DNA of 64,000 nt from Yamagishiella unicocca (lineage: Eukaryota; Chlorophyta; Chlorophyceae; Chlamydomonadales; Volvocaceae), in the NCBI GenBank assembly GCA_003116995.1, contig BDSL01000146.1, positions 1 through 64,000 on the forward strand, read 5' to 3'. Positions 1-10,337 of this stretch are shown here, one piece after another. The position numbers and the translations under genes are program-made. Position 1 is the stretch's first letter. Each line of letters starts with the position of its first letter. Under the pieces are notes generated by a model that was not told the DNA's origin, did not search any database, and was given only the letters and a program-made list of their open reading frames with translations.

Positions 1-287
1 CCTGTGGCCCCACGTCCAACCCCCTGTGGCCCCACGTCCAACCCCCTGTGGCCCCACGTCCAACCCCCTGTGGCCCCCACGTCCAACCCCCTGTGGCCCC
101 ACATCCACCCTCCTGTGGCCCCACGTCCACCCCCTGTGGCCCCACTCCACCCTCCTGTGGCCCCACGTCCAACCCCCTGTGGCCCCACGTCCACCCTCCT
201 GTGGCCCCACGTCCAACCCCCTGTGGCCCCACGTCCACCCCCTGTGGCCCACCCCCCCCTGTGGCCCCACTCCACCCCCTGTCCCCC

Positions 288-359
<72 letters not shown>

Positions 360-1190
360 TGTGCCCCACATCCACCCTCCTGTGGCCCCACGTCCACCCC
401 CTGTGCCCCACATCCACCCTCCTGTGGCCCCACATCCACCCCCTGTGGCCCCACATCCAACCCCCTGTGGCCCCACATCCAACCCCCTGTGGCCCCACGT
501 CCAACCCCCTGTGGCCCCACGTCCACCCTCCTGTGGCCCCACATCCACCCTCCTGTGGCCCCACGTCCAACCCCCTGTGGCCCCACGTCCACCCTCCTGT
601 GGCCCCACGTCCAACCCCCTGTGGCCCCACGTCCAACCCCCTGTGGCCCCACGTCCAACCCCCTGTGGCCCCACGTCCACCCTCCTGTGGCCCCACATCC
701 ACCCTCCTGTGGCCCCACATCCACCCTCCTGTGGCCCCACATCCACCCTCCTGTGGCCCCACGTCCAACCCCCTGTGGCCCCACGTCCAACCCCCTGTGG
801 CCCCACGTCCAACCCCCTGTGGCCCCACGTCCAACCCCCTGTGGCCCCACGTCCAACCCCCTGTGGCCCCACATCCACCCTCCTGTGGCCCCACATCCAC
901 CCTCCTGTGCCCCCACATCCACCCTCCTGTGGCCCCACATCCACCCTCCTGTGGCCCCACATCCACCCTCCTGTGGCCCCACATCCACCCTCCTGTGGCC
1001 CCACATCCACCCCCCTGTGCCCCCACATCCACCCCCTGTGGCCCCACATCCACCCTCCTGTGGCCCCACATCCACCCTCCTGTGGCCCCACATCCACCCC
1101 CCTGTGGCCCCACATCCACCCCCCTGTGGCCCCACGTCCAACCCCCTGTGGCCCCACGTCCAACCCCCCTGGCGGATTCTCTTATACCCC
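1..1190. repeat. 22-bp C-rich minisatellite with 71-bp poly-C tract
   Basis: About fifty tandem copies of a 22-bp unit of the form CCCCACGTCCAACCCCCTGTGG. The main variants change ACGTCCAAC to ACATCCACC or shorten the C run. The array is interrupted at 289-359 by 71 uninterrupted C. It ends about 30 bp before an exon acceptor, so it lies in an intron of the fructose-2,6-bisphosphatase gene. All three plus frames stay open through it only because the unit lacks stop codons; these are not genes. Confidence 0.95.
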
Positions 1191-1220
1191 CCCCCCTGTG
1201 GCCCCCACGTGCCCACCCAG

Positions 1221-4200
1221 GGTCACGGGTCGCGGCCACATGGACGTCAACCGCATCAGTGGATACCTGCCGGGCAAGATCGTGTTCTTCCTCATGCAGG
1301 CGCGTGGAGGGGGACGGGGAAGGTTGCGGGCGCGGTGTACGAGGTTGGGGGTGCGGGCGACGGATGCCCTGCGGGCAAGCTAAGAGGCCCACAAACAATG
1401 GCAGCCATGCCTGTGTTGGCAAGATGGCTACGAGGCGGTGGGGCTTCAAGCATCGAAATGGGACGCATTGCGTGCACCGCAACAATAGCAAAGCGAACGG
1501 GCGAGTTCATGTACTTATCTGGACGGTCATTCTGACGGTCCGGATTCGGGTCCGGGTCCGAGTCCGGGTCCGGATCTGAGTCCGGGTCCGGGTCCGGGTC
1601 CGGGTCCGGGTCCGGGTCCGGGTCCGAGTCCGGGTCCGGATCTGAGTCCGGGTCCGGGTCCGGGTCCGGGTCCGGGTCCGGGTCCGGCCCTCAAGCAGGC
1701 TTAGGCGAGTCGCGCAGTGGTCATCACCGCTCCCAAAGTGTTGTTTTAGCTACGATACGAACCACCGCTCGCTGCACCGTTATGTCGTCCCTAGCTGCAC
1801 CGTTATGTCTCCTGGCCGCGTGATGTGGCCGCGTGACTTAGCGCTTGTAGAGGCGTGAGCCAACATGCTGTGCAAAGGCGTGGGCCAACGCGCTGAGCCA
1901 GAGGTGCAAGGGTGCGGTAGCAGCGCCCGGTGTGGGAATCCGTAGGCGGGAGGGCAGCGCTGTCGCTCCGCGCGTCCCTGCTCCCGCCTCTCCTCTCACC
2001 CACCCCCTTCTACCTCTCCTCCTCCTGCCACAGGTATGCAAGGCGGGTATGGCGCAGACCAGGCGAATCTGGCTGACGAGGCACGGTGAGCGGGACTAGG
2101 GACCGGGTACTCCCGGGGGTTACAGCACAATATATCCGCGAATGTACCCTCGGGGGGGGCCAGCAGCCGGAACTCCCATTTAGGGTTAGACGGGCGTGGA
2201 ACGATGGAATCAGCGGCCTCTGGGGTCAGTGGACGCCTCTGCCTAAAGCCTCACATGCTCCTGCTCCAAAACCCGGCCTCATCGCCCCGGCTCCGTCGCC
2301 TTTACTCTCCACCCTGCCCCCGCCCAGGCGAGTCCGAGTTCAATCTCAAGCAGCGGATAGGCGGCAACTCCTCCCTCGCGCCCAGTGGAGAGGTGTACGC
2401 GCGCTGCCTGCCGGACATGCTCATCGACCGTCTGCCCCAGATGGGGGTGAGTCGCTGAGGGGAGGGCATAAAGACCGGTAGTGCCGAAAAGGGGGAGGCT
2501 GGAGGTAGGGGCTCGCTGGGGATGGGGGATGGGAGGTAGGGAGGAAAATCGGTGAATCACGACCGCTGGGTGGTTCGGGCGCTGATGCTGACGCTGGTTC
2601 GGGTCGCGACTCCTCCTCCCTCCCGCTGGTTCGGGTCGCGACTCCGCCTCCCTCCCAGTTCTCCAGCATGCATCTCAAAACTTCTGTTTTAAACGTTTTT
2701 TCGGACATCCACGGGTTTCCCTCGAACCTCCCGCTGGTTGGGGTCGCCACTCTCCTCCTCCCTCCCGCTGGTTGGGGTCGCCACTCTCCTCCTCCCTCCC
2801 GCTGGTTCGGGTCGCAACTCTCCTCCTCCCTCCCGCCAGGGCCTGGACGAGCCCAGCTGCGTGCCCGTGTCCGTGTGGACGTCCACGTTGTGCCGTACCA
2901 TCCAGACGGCCCGCTACCTTCCCTTCCCCAAGCTGAGGTGGAAGGCGTTGGACGAGATCCAGGCAGGCGAGTGGGGTCGGCACCAGTCGCCGGGTCGGTC
3001 CACCAGGGTTGCTCCCCTCATCCGGCTTGTCCCCTGGGTGGAACTCCTGGGCAAAACCTTGGGAGGGACAAACCGGGAGGACGGAGGAATAGCGCGGGAG
3101 GAGACGGGGAGGGGTGGTCCAGGGCGGCGTTGGTGGGAAGATGCACAGGCATCGGCCCGTAACTATCCCTGCCCCCTCTCTCCCCAGCCTCCATACACAC
3201 GCATTACTGCCCCCGCCTTGACCCGGACCCCGACCACACCCCACCCGCCCCGACCCCACCCCACCCGCCCCGGCCACACCCCGCCCCGCAGGCGCGTGTG
3301 ATGGCATGACGTACGAGGAGATCGCGCAGCGCTGCCCCGAGGAGTTCGCGGCGCGACAGAAGGACAAGCTGCGGTACAGGTGTGTATGTGTGTGTGTAGG
3401 CGGGGGGGGAAGGGACATCCCTCCCCGGGAAAGGAGGGGGAAGGTGCAGGCGGTAAACACGTTGGGTGCACCCCTACGGATGATGCCCATTATTAGTCTT
3501 CGCTAGTGCGTTGCGAAGTGTAAGCGGCGTTCGTTCCTTTCCATGCATGGCTGGTGAAGCTCCCTGGCTCCTATGCCAGCTGCGGTGCCAGCTGGGGGGA
3601 AACGTGCAACGCGCCCTGGTCGTGTCGCGGGGCAACGCCCGCTCGGAGCGAACAGCGGCACCAGCAGCAGCAGCAGCAGCAGCAGCACCATTACCACCAC
3701 CATCCGTTACAGCGACACGCGACCTGTCGCATCCGGTCGCCGCCTCGTCACCGCTTTTTCTTGGCTCGTCCCATGTACGACACACAGGTATCCTGCCGGC
3801 GAGTCGTACCTGGACGTGATCCAGCGGCTGGAGCCGGTGATCATCGAGATGGAGCGAGAGAAGGAGTGCATCGTGGTGGTGGGGCACCAGGCGGTGCTGA
3901 GGGCGGTGCTCGGATACTTCATGGCTAGGCCGCTGGCGGTGAGTGGCGGGCTGGCGGGGGAAGTGTCTCATGTAGTTTGGAAAGGATGTAAACACCTGTT
4001 TCTCCTTATGACTATCACCAAGCCAGTTTAGTTTGTGACGGGGAGTGGTGTGGTTGGAGGTGGGGATGGGGGCAATGGGGCGTGGAGTGGTGCGGTTGGA
4101 GGTGGGGATGTGTACAGCCGTATCGGGGTATGGAGGCATATTATTAAGGCGTGGTTGTCATAACCCACGAAAGGCAACAAGTGGGAATCGAAGGGGAAAC

Positions 4201-6003
4201 CAGCGGGGTGTGGTGCGATCGCGATGGGGATGGGGGGGTTTAGGACGAGGGGAGGACCCCACCGGCACATGGGAGGCGCGCCGCGTGTGGAGAGGGCTGT
4301 ACGACAGCTCTGCCCAGCCCCACTCGACGAGTCGCCCTGCGCTGCTTGCGCCCAGCACCGCCAAGCGCGTCGCGTCCCCCCTTGCCATAACTACCTCGCT
4401 ACAACCACCCAACCACCCAGATGTTGCTCCACGTGCGCCTCCTGCTTCTCCTCTCCTCGTCACGCTCTTACACCACCCCCCGCCCCGTCTTTCCTAAACG
4501 GTTTTCCTCTCGTACACGGGACTTCGTCGCAACCCCTCAGACGTCCGTTGGTATCCGGCATCCTTCGTTCCATCGCACTCCACGCTGCCGCCTCTCCCCC
4601 CTCCCCTCCCCTCCCCTCCTGCCCCCCCTTTCCTATGTCGTGCAACCGGATCTTCTCGCGCCCCCGCCCCCCCTGGAGCCCCGCAGTCCATCCCGACTCT
4701 GGACTTCCCCCTCAATACCCTCGTGGAGCTGCGCCCTCGACCGGACGGCACCATGGACTTCGAGTACTTCCCGCTCCCCCCCGACCAGGCGGCCGCCATG
4801 GAAATCGCCATTGCAGCCGGCGGCGGCGCCAGCAGCGGCAGCTTCAGCGGCGTGCAATCCCCGCTGATGTCGCCGATGTACAGCATGGGCCGATCCCACG
4901 AGTCGGCGGCGGTGGCAGCAGCCGCGGCCGCCGCGGCGGCGGCGGCAGACTTGGCGGGCGCTGCCGCCGCCGCCGCCGCCGCCAGCTCGACGGCGTGGTC
5001 GTCGCCGCCGCAGCGGCACCCGGCGCCTCTGGTGACGATGGACATGGAGGACGGGGACGCCGATATGCCTGGAGCGTCCCTGTCGGCGGCCCAGTTGGTG
5101 GGTCTGGACATGGCGGCAGTGCTCAGTCCGGCATCGCAACACAGCCGGTCGCCGTCGCTGACGGCAGGCATGGGGGCCGCGGGGGCGGCTGCGGCCGTAA
5201 ACGCCAACTCCCCGTCGTCTGGCTTTCTCTTCACGGTGGTGGGCGCCGGCGGCGGCGGCTCGGAGGGCGCCAGCGGTATTGAGTCGCCTGCGGCGCTGAA
5301 GGCGCTGTCTCCTGGGTTGGATGGACGCATGAGGGCGGTGCGGGTGCCGTTCGGTGCCACCATGGGCGGCGGCGGCTCGGAGGGCGGCGCGTCTCCTTCG
5401 GACGTGTTGTTTGGGCACCCCGCGTTGGTGCCCCACTCCTGGAGCCCGGGCGGGGATGCCCAGCTGCACCCCCGCCCGCACCTCCTCCACCAACACCAAC
5501 CCCACAGCCTGCTGTCGACGCTGGGGAACGCCGGGGAGGCTAGAGAGGAGCCCTACCGGCAGCAGCGGACGCGGATGCGGAGCCCGCGGCAGATGTTGGG
5601 CGAGGCGGAGCAGGGAGGCGAGGCGGAGCAGGGAGGCGAGGGGGAGCAGGGAGGCGAGGGGGAGCAGGGAGGCGAGGGGGAGCAGGGAGGCGAGGCATTA
5701 TCTGTGGTGGAGGCGAGCGTGGCATCATTGGCGCACCTGCTGGCTAGGGTGCCGATGATGGAGCAAACGGACAGCGGAGGCGGCGGAGGCGGCGGCAGCC
5801 CTAGCGGTGGTGGCGGCGACGGCAGCCCTAGCGGCGGCGGAGGCGGCAGCCCTCGCGGTGGTGGCGGCGACGGCAGCCCTAGCGGTGGCGGAGGCGGCAG
5901 CCCTAGCGGCGGCGCGACCCCTGTGCGAGCTGGCGGCGATGGTGACGTCGGCGGCAGCGGTGCTGGCTCTGGTGGCGGCGCGGCGGGCGCGGAGGCGCAT
6001 TAG
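1221..6003 (+). CDS. 6-phosphofructo-2-kinase/fructose-2,6-bisphosphatase, 3' part (bisphosphatase half)
   Basis: Seven exons: 1221-1299, 2034-2085, 2328-2446, 2840-2966, 3292-3379, 3788-3938, 4687-6003. All phases close and the 5' end lies left of the window. The family makes and breaks fructose-2,6-bisphosphate, a cytosolic regulator of glycolysis versus gluconeogenesis. Plant-type signatures seen in order: ISGYLPGKIVFFLM, the phospho-histidine motif LTRHGE across exons 2-3, WTSTLCRTIQTA, LRWKALDEIQAG, CDGMTYEEIAQRCPEEF, GESYLDVIQRLEPVIIE and the second histidine in GHQAVLRA. The kinase half is not in view. Exon 7 finishes the catalytic fold in about 25 residues and then continues for about 400 residues of Ala/Gly/Ser-rich sequence, with GEAEQG/GEGEQG repeats and SPSGGGG repeats. 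This tail is not part of the usual family. The first intron (donor GCGCGT at 1300) and the fourth (GCGAGT at 2967) appear to be GC-AG introns. The start of exon 2 could instead be a few codons downstream. Confidence 0.93.
1535..1690. repeat. Hexanucleotide repeat (GGGTCC)n
   Basis: Runs of a six-base GGGTCC unit, with interspersed GAGTCC and GGATCT variants, lie in the intron between the first two visible exons of the bisphosphatase gene. The block itself is internally duplicated. Confidence 0.85.
2585..2838. repeat. Intronic tandem repeat, about 33-36 bp unit
   Basis: Five imperfect units of the form CGCTGGTTSGGGTCGC-ACTC-TCCTCCTCCCTCC. Two lie at about 2588-2660 and three at about 2730-2837, ending at the acceptor of the exon that begins at 2840. 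The pyrimidine-rich repeat therefore supplies the polypyrimidine tract of that splice site. Confidence 0.8.
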
Positions 6004-7880
6004 CCGCGGGGGCCAAGGCATCCGCTGCCAGCGGCGGAGGCGGAGGTGGGCGGTTGTGAAGTGACGATGCACAGTACTGCATGAGCGGTATCGATATTAC
6101 GGCTAGCGTGGTGGGGTGGTGGGGCGGAAGGAAGGGATGCGGGGCATACGACGCCGTGATGAGTGCGTTCACTGGGACTGCTGCATTGGGAGAGCCGTGC
6201 GGCGCCGAGCCATGCCGTGCCGTGCTGTGCTGTGCTGTGCTGTGCTGTGCTGTGCTGTGCTGTGCTGTGCTGCGCAATGCGGTTGGCGGGGTCTTGCGGT
6301 GCCGGCGCCTCAGCGCCTCGCCATGGCGTGTGAACTAAAACGAAGCGCATTGTGCGTGTAAGGGGTCAGTAGCGGTGGTAGCAGCAGTCTGTCAGGAGTA
6401 GGTGCGGGCACTAGCGAGGCGCTGGTGGGGGTAGTAGTAGTGGTAGTGGTAGTAGTATGTTATGGAGTGTGGGTGATACAGATTGCCAAGGCAGTGTGCT
6501 GGTTCTAGCGCGACTGCGAGGCAGTCCGCGCCGGGAGGTGGGCGGTATCCTGGTCGGCAGGGGGAGCGGCAAAGGGAGGACTCCAGAGACGACTCAGCAC
6601 GGGAGCTGCACCAACGCAAACGGCGCATGGGGGCTGGGATTGGAGCGCGTACGGCGCACGGCGCGTGGCGTACGACGACAGCGCCGCTGGAGCAGCGGGT
6701 GTTTGTGGTGTCGGCGCGGCCGCCCTCTCCCTCTCCCTCTCCTGCCCCCACCCACCCAGCCAATGGCACTGCCCACGTCGCGTAAACGAGTCTTTTTTGC
6801 AACCCAGCCCATCGACCCCTCGCGATGGGGCCTGGTGGGGCTGCCGGGAGCAGGCGCGTCCTCGCTGCGGCTCCACGCGCGGTGCGGGTGCAGCTGGGGT
6901 CTGGCGCCACCTGTGTACTGAGGGCTGGCGCCACGCCCAAGCCGGGAGGAGCGAAAGCCCTTCGGCCCCTCTAGGATGAGTGGGTGTCATGTGGCAGTGA
7001 TGCGGCAGCAATCCAGCAACTGGTCGGTTGGCCGGCCTCCCGCAAGCGGGGCCTCGCCGCCATGCTAGCGGCGGTGGGGGGCGGGACTGGGGCAAGGTCG
7101 TGGTGCGGCGGTCCTTGGTTTTGCAGCGCCAGGGCCGTACTAAGGAAGCGATTGGGGGCGAATGGTGACGAGCCCGTACATTATGGCAGGCCATGTCAGC
7201 GGCAGCAGCGACCGGCGGGCGGCAGGCGGTGTCGGCAGCGGGGCGGGTGTTGCAGCGACCCGCAGCTACCTGGGTTTCGGATCGGTTTCGGAGGCGATTG
7301 GGGATTCGGAATCCAGAGCAGGAGGTTGGATCGACAGCCTTTACCCCTGGCTGCGGCCCCAAGGAGCAGCTGAGATGCGGCCTCATGGGGGCCCAGATGG
7401 CTCACGAGTCGTCGTCGCCATCGTCGCCATCGTGTTTTTCATTTTTCTTATGCATAGCATTTGGGGATGTCAATGTGGTGCGCACGGAGGGCGCTGTTTC
7501 GCTTATCGCCGGCGGGTGGAATGGAATTGCAACGGCCCTGCTGTACGAGTATGCTGTGCGCGCGGCGCGGGCGCGCGCTGCCGAGAGCGCATTTGTGTGC
7601 GTGGGGTGGGACTCGAACCCTGCACGGCGCGCTTGCGTGCAGGGCATCACCACCCGCGCGGCATCTTCGGAGGGCGAAGAGGTCCTCCCGACGCGTTCCG
7701 CCATGGGGCCCAGGCTTCCTGGCCTGCGGATTGCGTGCTTGCCGCCTCCGGCGGCAAGCACAAAAGTGGAAAAAGGTAGAACTGCCGGCCAGCCGCGGAT
7801 GCGAAGGATAAGGGAACGCGATACGGTAGCGTGCCGACTGCATGCCTCGGGTTGGGCGGCCGTGGCCTGTCACTTGCAAA
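6004..7880. other. 3' UTR and intergenic sequence; TGTAA at 6357-6361; (TGTGC)n array
   Basis: After the stop at 6003, the first good TGTAA-type polyadenylation signal is at 6357-6361, which would give a 3' UTR of about 370 nt. A pentanucleotide (TGTGC)n array of about ten units occupies 6222-6275 within this UTR. Beyond about 6380 the long open frames on both strands show no recognisable protein pattern and are best explained by high GC. I see no gene here. Confidence 0.55.
7609..7761 (-). other. Possible tRNA-related (SINE-like) fragment plus a 12-bp perfect hairpin
   Basis: On the minus strand, 7619-7609 reads GGTTCGAGTCC, a match to the internal B-box promoter of tRNA genes and tRNA-derived SINEs. 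It sits just 3' of a CCTGCACG...CGTGCAGG stem. No complete cloverleaf can be drawn: the T-stem does not pair well and no convincing A-box is present. About 120 bp away, 7735-7761 is a perfect inverted repeat (GTGCTTGCCGCC, 3-nt loop, GGCGGCAAGCAC). Both may belong to one degenerate mobile element. Confidence 0.3.
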
Positions 7881-7886
7881 TGAATC

Positions 7887-8111
7887 ATGGCCGCCCAAGG
7901 GAATGTAGCGCCGCGCCCGCCTGTGCCACCTCCGCTCGTGGTGAGGCCAGCCGGGCACTTGGTCTTCTCGCGTCTTTTAAGAGCGACGGTTCCCGGTCAG
8001 CGACTCGGTGTTTTGAGGCGCCTGGAGGAGTTTTATGCGCCATTAGATGTATTAGGTAGGGCGGTTTGCAAGTTAGGTAGGTCGTGCTGGTTTTTAGAAT
8101 TGCGCTGGTAG
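7887..8111 (+). CDS. Possible small ORF or first exon, unassigned
   Basis: An ATG in good context (AATCATGGCC) opens a 74-codon frame starting MAAQGNVAPRPPVPPPLV. A GTGAGG donor-like site directly after that stretch would allow it to be a short first exon. It lies about 2.5 kb upstream of the Q-rich gene and could be its 5' end, but I cannot connect them. It could equally be a chance frame. Confidence 0.2.
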   Translation: MAAQGNVAPRPPVPPPLVVRPAGHLVFSRLLRATVPGQRLGVLRRLEEFYAPLDVLGRAVCKLGRSCWFLELRW

Positions 8112-10337
8112 CACTGCTGGCGCAGCGCGCGTGTTGAGACTCGCGCTGAGGAGGTCGGGGAGCCGGGGGGCACCTGCCTCAAGGGGCGGGGGCCGGATCC
8201 CGGATGGGGCCCCTGAATAAGATGACGGTACTGGTGTAACGTGAAATGGTATGGTAGCAGTATGGTTTCGGAGGCATGCATGCGCGCGAGTGCCGTCGTT
8301 GCTTTCGCACCCCGCGGTACTGTCCACCAGCAGGCAGGCGGGCGGGGTGGTTGGGACGCGGGACGGCGCGACTTGTTAAGTGATGTACGTTAGCGTACGT
8401 GATTTGTTTTTAAAACATGGTATGCGGCAGGCCGTGGGAGCAGGTATGCGGCAGGCGGCGGCAGGCGGCGATCAAGGTCCACCACGGTGCCGTACGGGGC
8501 TGTCGGCGCCTCCTGTCCTCCACCCCCGCTGGAGGCTCATTGGGCATCCCGCGCAGCACCTGGCCAGAGAAGAATGGCAGGCAGTCGCATGCCAGGAATC
8601 CTGGCCCAGGATGTTATCAGGTCGCGGACACCGCGTGTATGTGGGCGTAGGTCAGGAGGGCGGCGCAGTGGCAGAGGCCGTTGCGGCCCGTCCCAGTCCT
8701 GGGGCCAATGCTCCGTACTCCCCCGCCTTGCAGCTCCGGAACCAGCTCTTGTTTGGCCGCTCCTCTGAAGCACCCGTGGGATGGGGGGTCTGGCGGCCTT
8801 GGCGGTCATGCACTCCCTTGTAACGCTGCCTGTACCCTGTCGATACCGCCGTTGGCCGTTCAAAACCGTTACGTATGTGTAACGGAACGAAGGGCAGCCT
8901 CTGCGTCTCTTAAGCTCCCCAGCCCTTGGCAGCGCGATACCGTTACTGGCGGGCACAGAACGTTGAGGTCCTGTCATGGTTGAAATCATCAGCTGGACGG
9001 ACCTTGCTTGCTCGCTGTTTTTGCCGGAAGCTGTGACCCCCTAGTCGGGCGGAGCCTTTCCGAATCAACGCCGCCGCATGTCACCAGCTGCCTGAGCGTG
9101 CACCAACAGCGGGCCGCCGCACGGCAGCATTACCGTGCTTTCGCTTTTTGCTTGCATTCTCTCACATAGACGCACGTCGTTGATCTTGTTGCTGTACGTG
9201 CTACATTGGTTGCAGACGAAACTGTCACCTGGTTAGCTATAACGCAGGCGCGCGCACTGCATGGGTCCACACTAGCCCGGAAGGTCACCACAGGCTTACC
9301 GTTGCTGCTGCACCTGCCCTCGCCAACTCCCCCTCCGTCCTTGCACTCATCAGCAGCATCCGCCCCTCTATGCTGCCGCTCCTTATCACAAGCTTTCCGC
9401 TGCCCGTCAACATGCCGCTCCTCATCACAAGCGTTCCGCTGCCCGTCAACATGCTGGGCTAACCGGTGCATAGGCAAAACGTGCACTGGTCTAGCGTCCA
9501 CGCAATTTCCGTTCTAGAGCCTCTGGCTTTTGACCTACACGCCGACGGCAGACAACATTACAGTGCGCGCACGGCTTCAGGCAAAGCCGCCTGACAGTCC
9601 AGCAATATGTAGCAGAAGGGGAGTGGTAGATAGCCATGTCGTATCCAGATTGTACATTTATACAGACGTGACGAAGCTGTTAGGGTGCGCGCACGGAGGC
9701 ACCGGTATCACGAAGCCTCACGGGTATGGCAGCAAGGTTCACGGGTCTGGTTGCAGTACCAGCAAATCGCCCTTGCATCATGATGGCAATCGGTGGCTTC
9801 TACTGCAAAGATTGTACGTGCACCATGGAGGCCGTCGGCAATACGCCCGTCAAACGACATGTACATGGCCCTCAAACTCGAAATTCGACCCTGGCGAGGA
9901 GGCGACGGGTGTGGGAGCCGCTACCTCTCCATTCGCACTCTGAATGGGGCTGCAGCAATTACCAGAAATACGTGCAGCTTCCGGCTGCCGACCGCTAGGG
10001 GCTGGCGAATGCCGTTTTAAGGCAAGTTGGCGGCCTGTATGCTATGCGGCGTGTACATTGTCTACTGATTGCATAATCCCTGTACATATGCGTTATTAGC
10101 TGCGACAGTTAAGGCTCCATGCCACTATGCAGTTGGGCAAAATGGACTAAATGGTGCCTTCCTCATGCTGTAATGATACCGGCAACAACGATTAATTGTG
10201 CGACGGAACGCAGCAATGCATCTGCTCGACGATTTTATTGCATACCTTCGTTTGTGGAAAGTAGATAACCCGACATGACAACCTGAAGCTACCCAACCTT
10301 CACGCACTAGCCAACAACCAGCGCATGTAAATCTTTT
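8112..10337. other. No gene supported
   Basis: Both strands carry moderate ORFs, for example around 8380-8990, without motifs or convincing splice structure. At 8864-8883 there is a short palindrome, CCGTTAC-gtatgt-GTAACGG, which resembles the GTTAC/GTAAC tail motif of the LINE family seen elsewhere. Upstream exons of the Q-rich gene may be hidden here. Confidence 0.4.

Noticed and set aside
4..1579. Three overlapping ORFs of 459-517 codons on the plus strand
   Set aside because: They are the three frames of a 22-bp minisatellite lacking stop codons, and the bisphosphatase exon inside the region uses only one short frame.
1803..2041. Short minus-strand ORFs in the first visible bisphosphatase intron
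   Set aside because: Random frames in intronic sequence with no splice or protein support.
4494..5505. Long minus-strand ORFs of about 290 codons
   Set aside because: They are antisense shadows of the GC-rich last exon of the bisphosphatase gene; the plus frame continues conserved protein sequence in phase.
7193..8059. 288-codon plus-strand ORF
   Set aside because: No motif, no consistent splice structure and overlapping open frames on both strands; explained by high GC.
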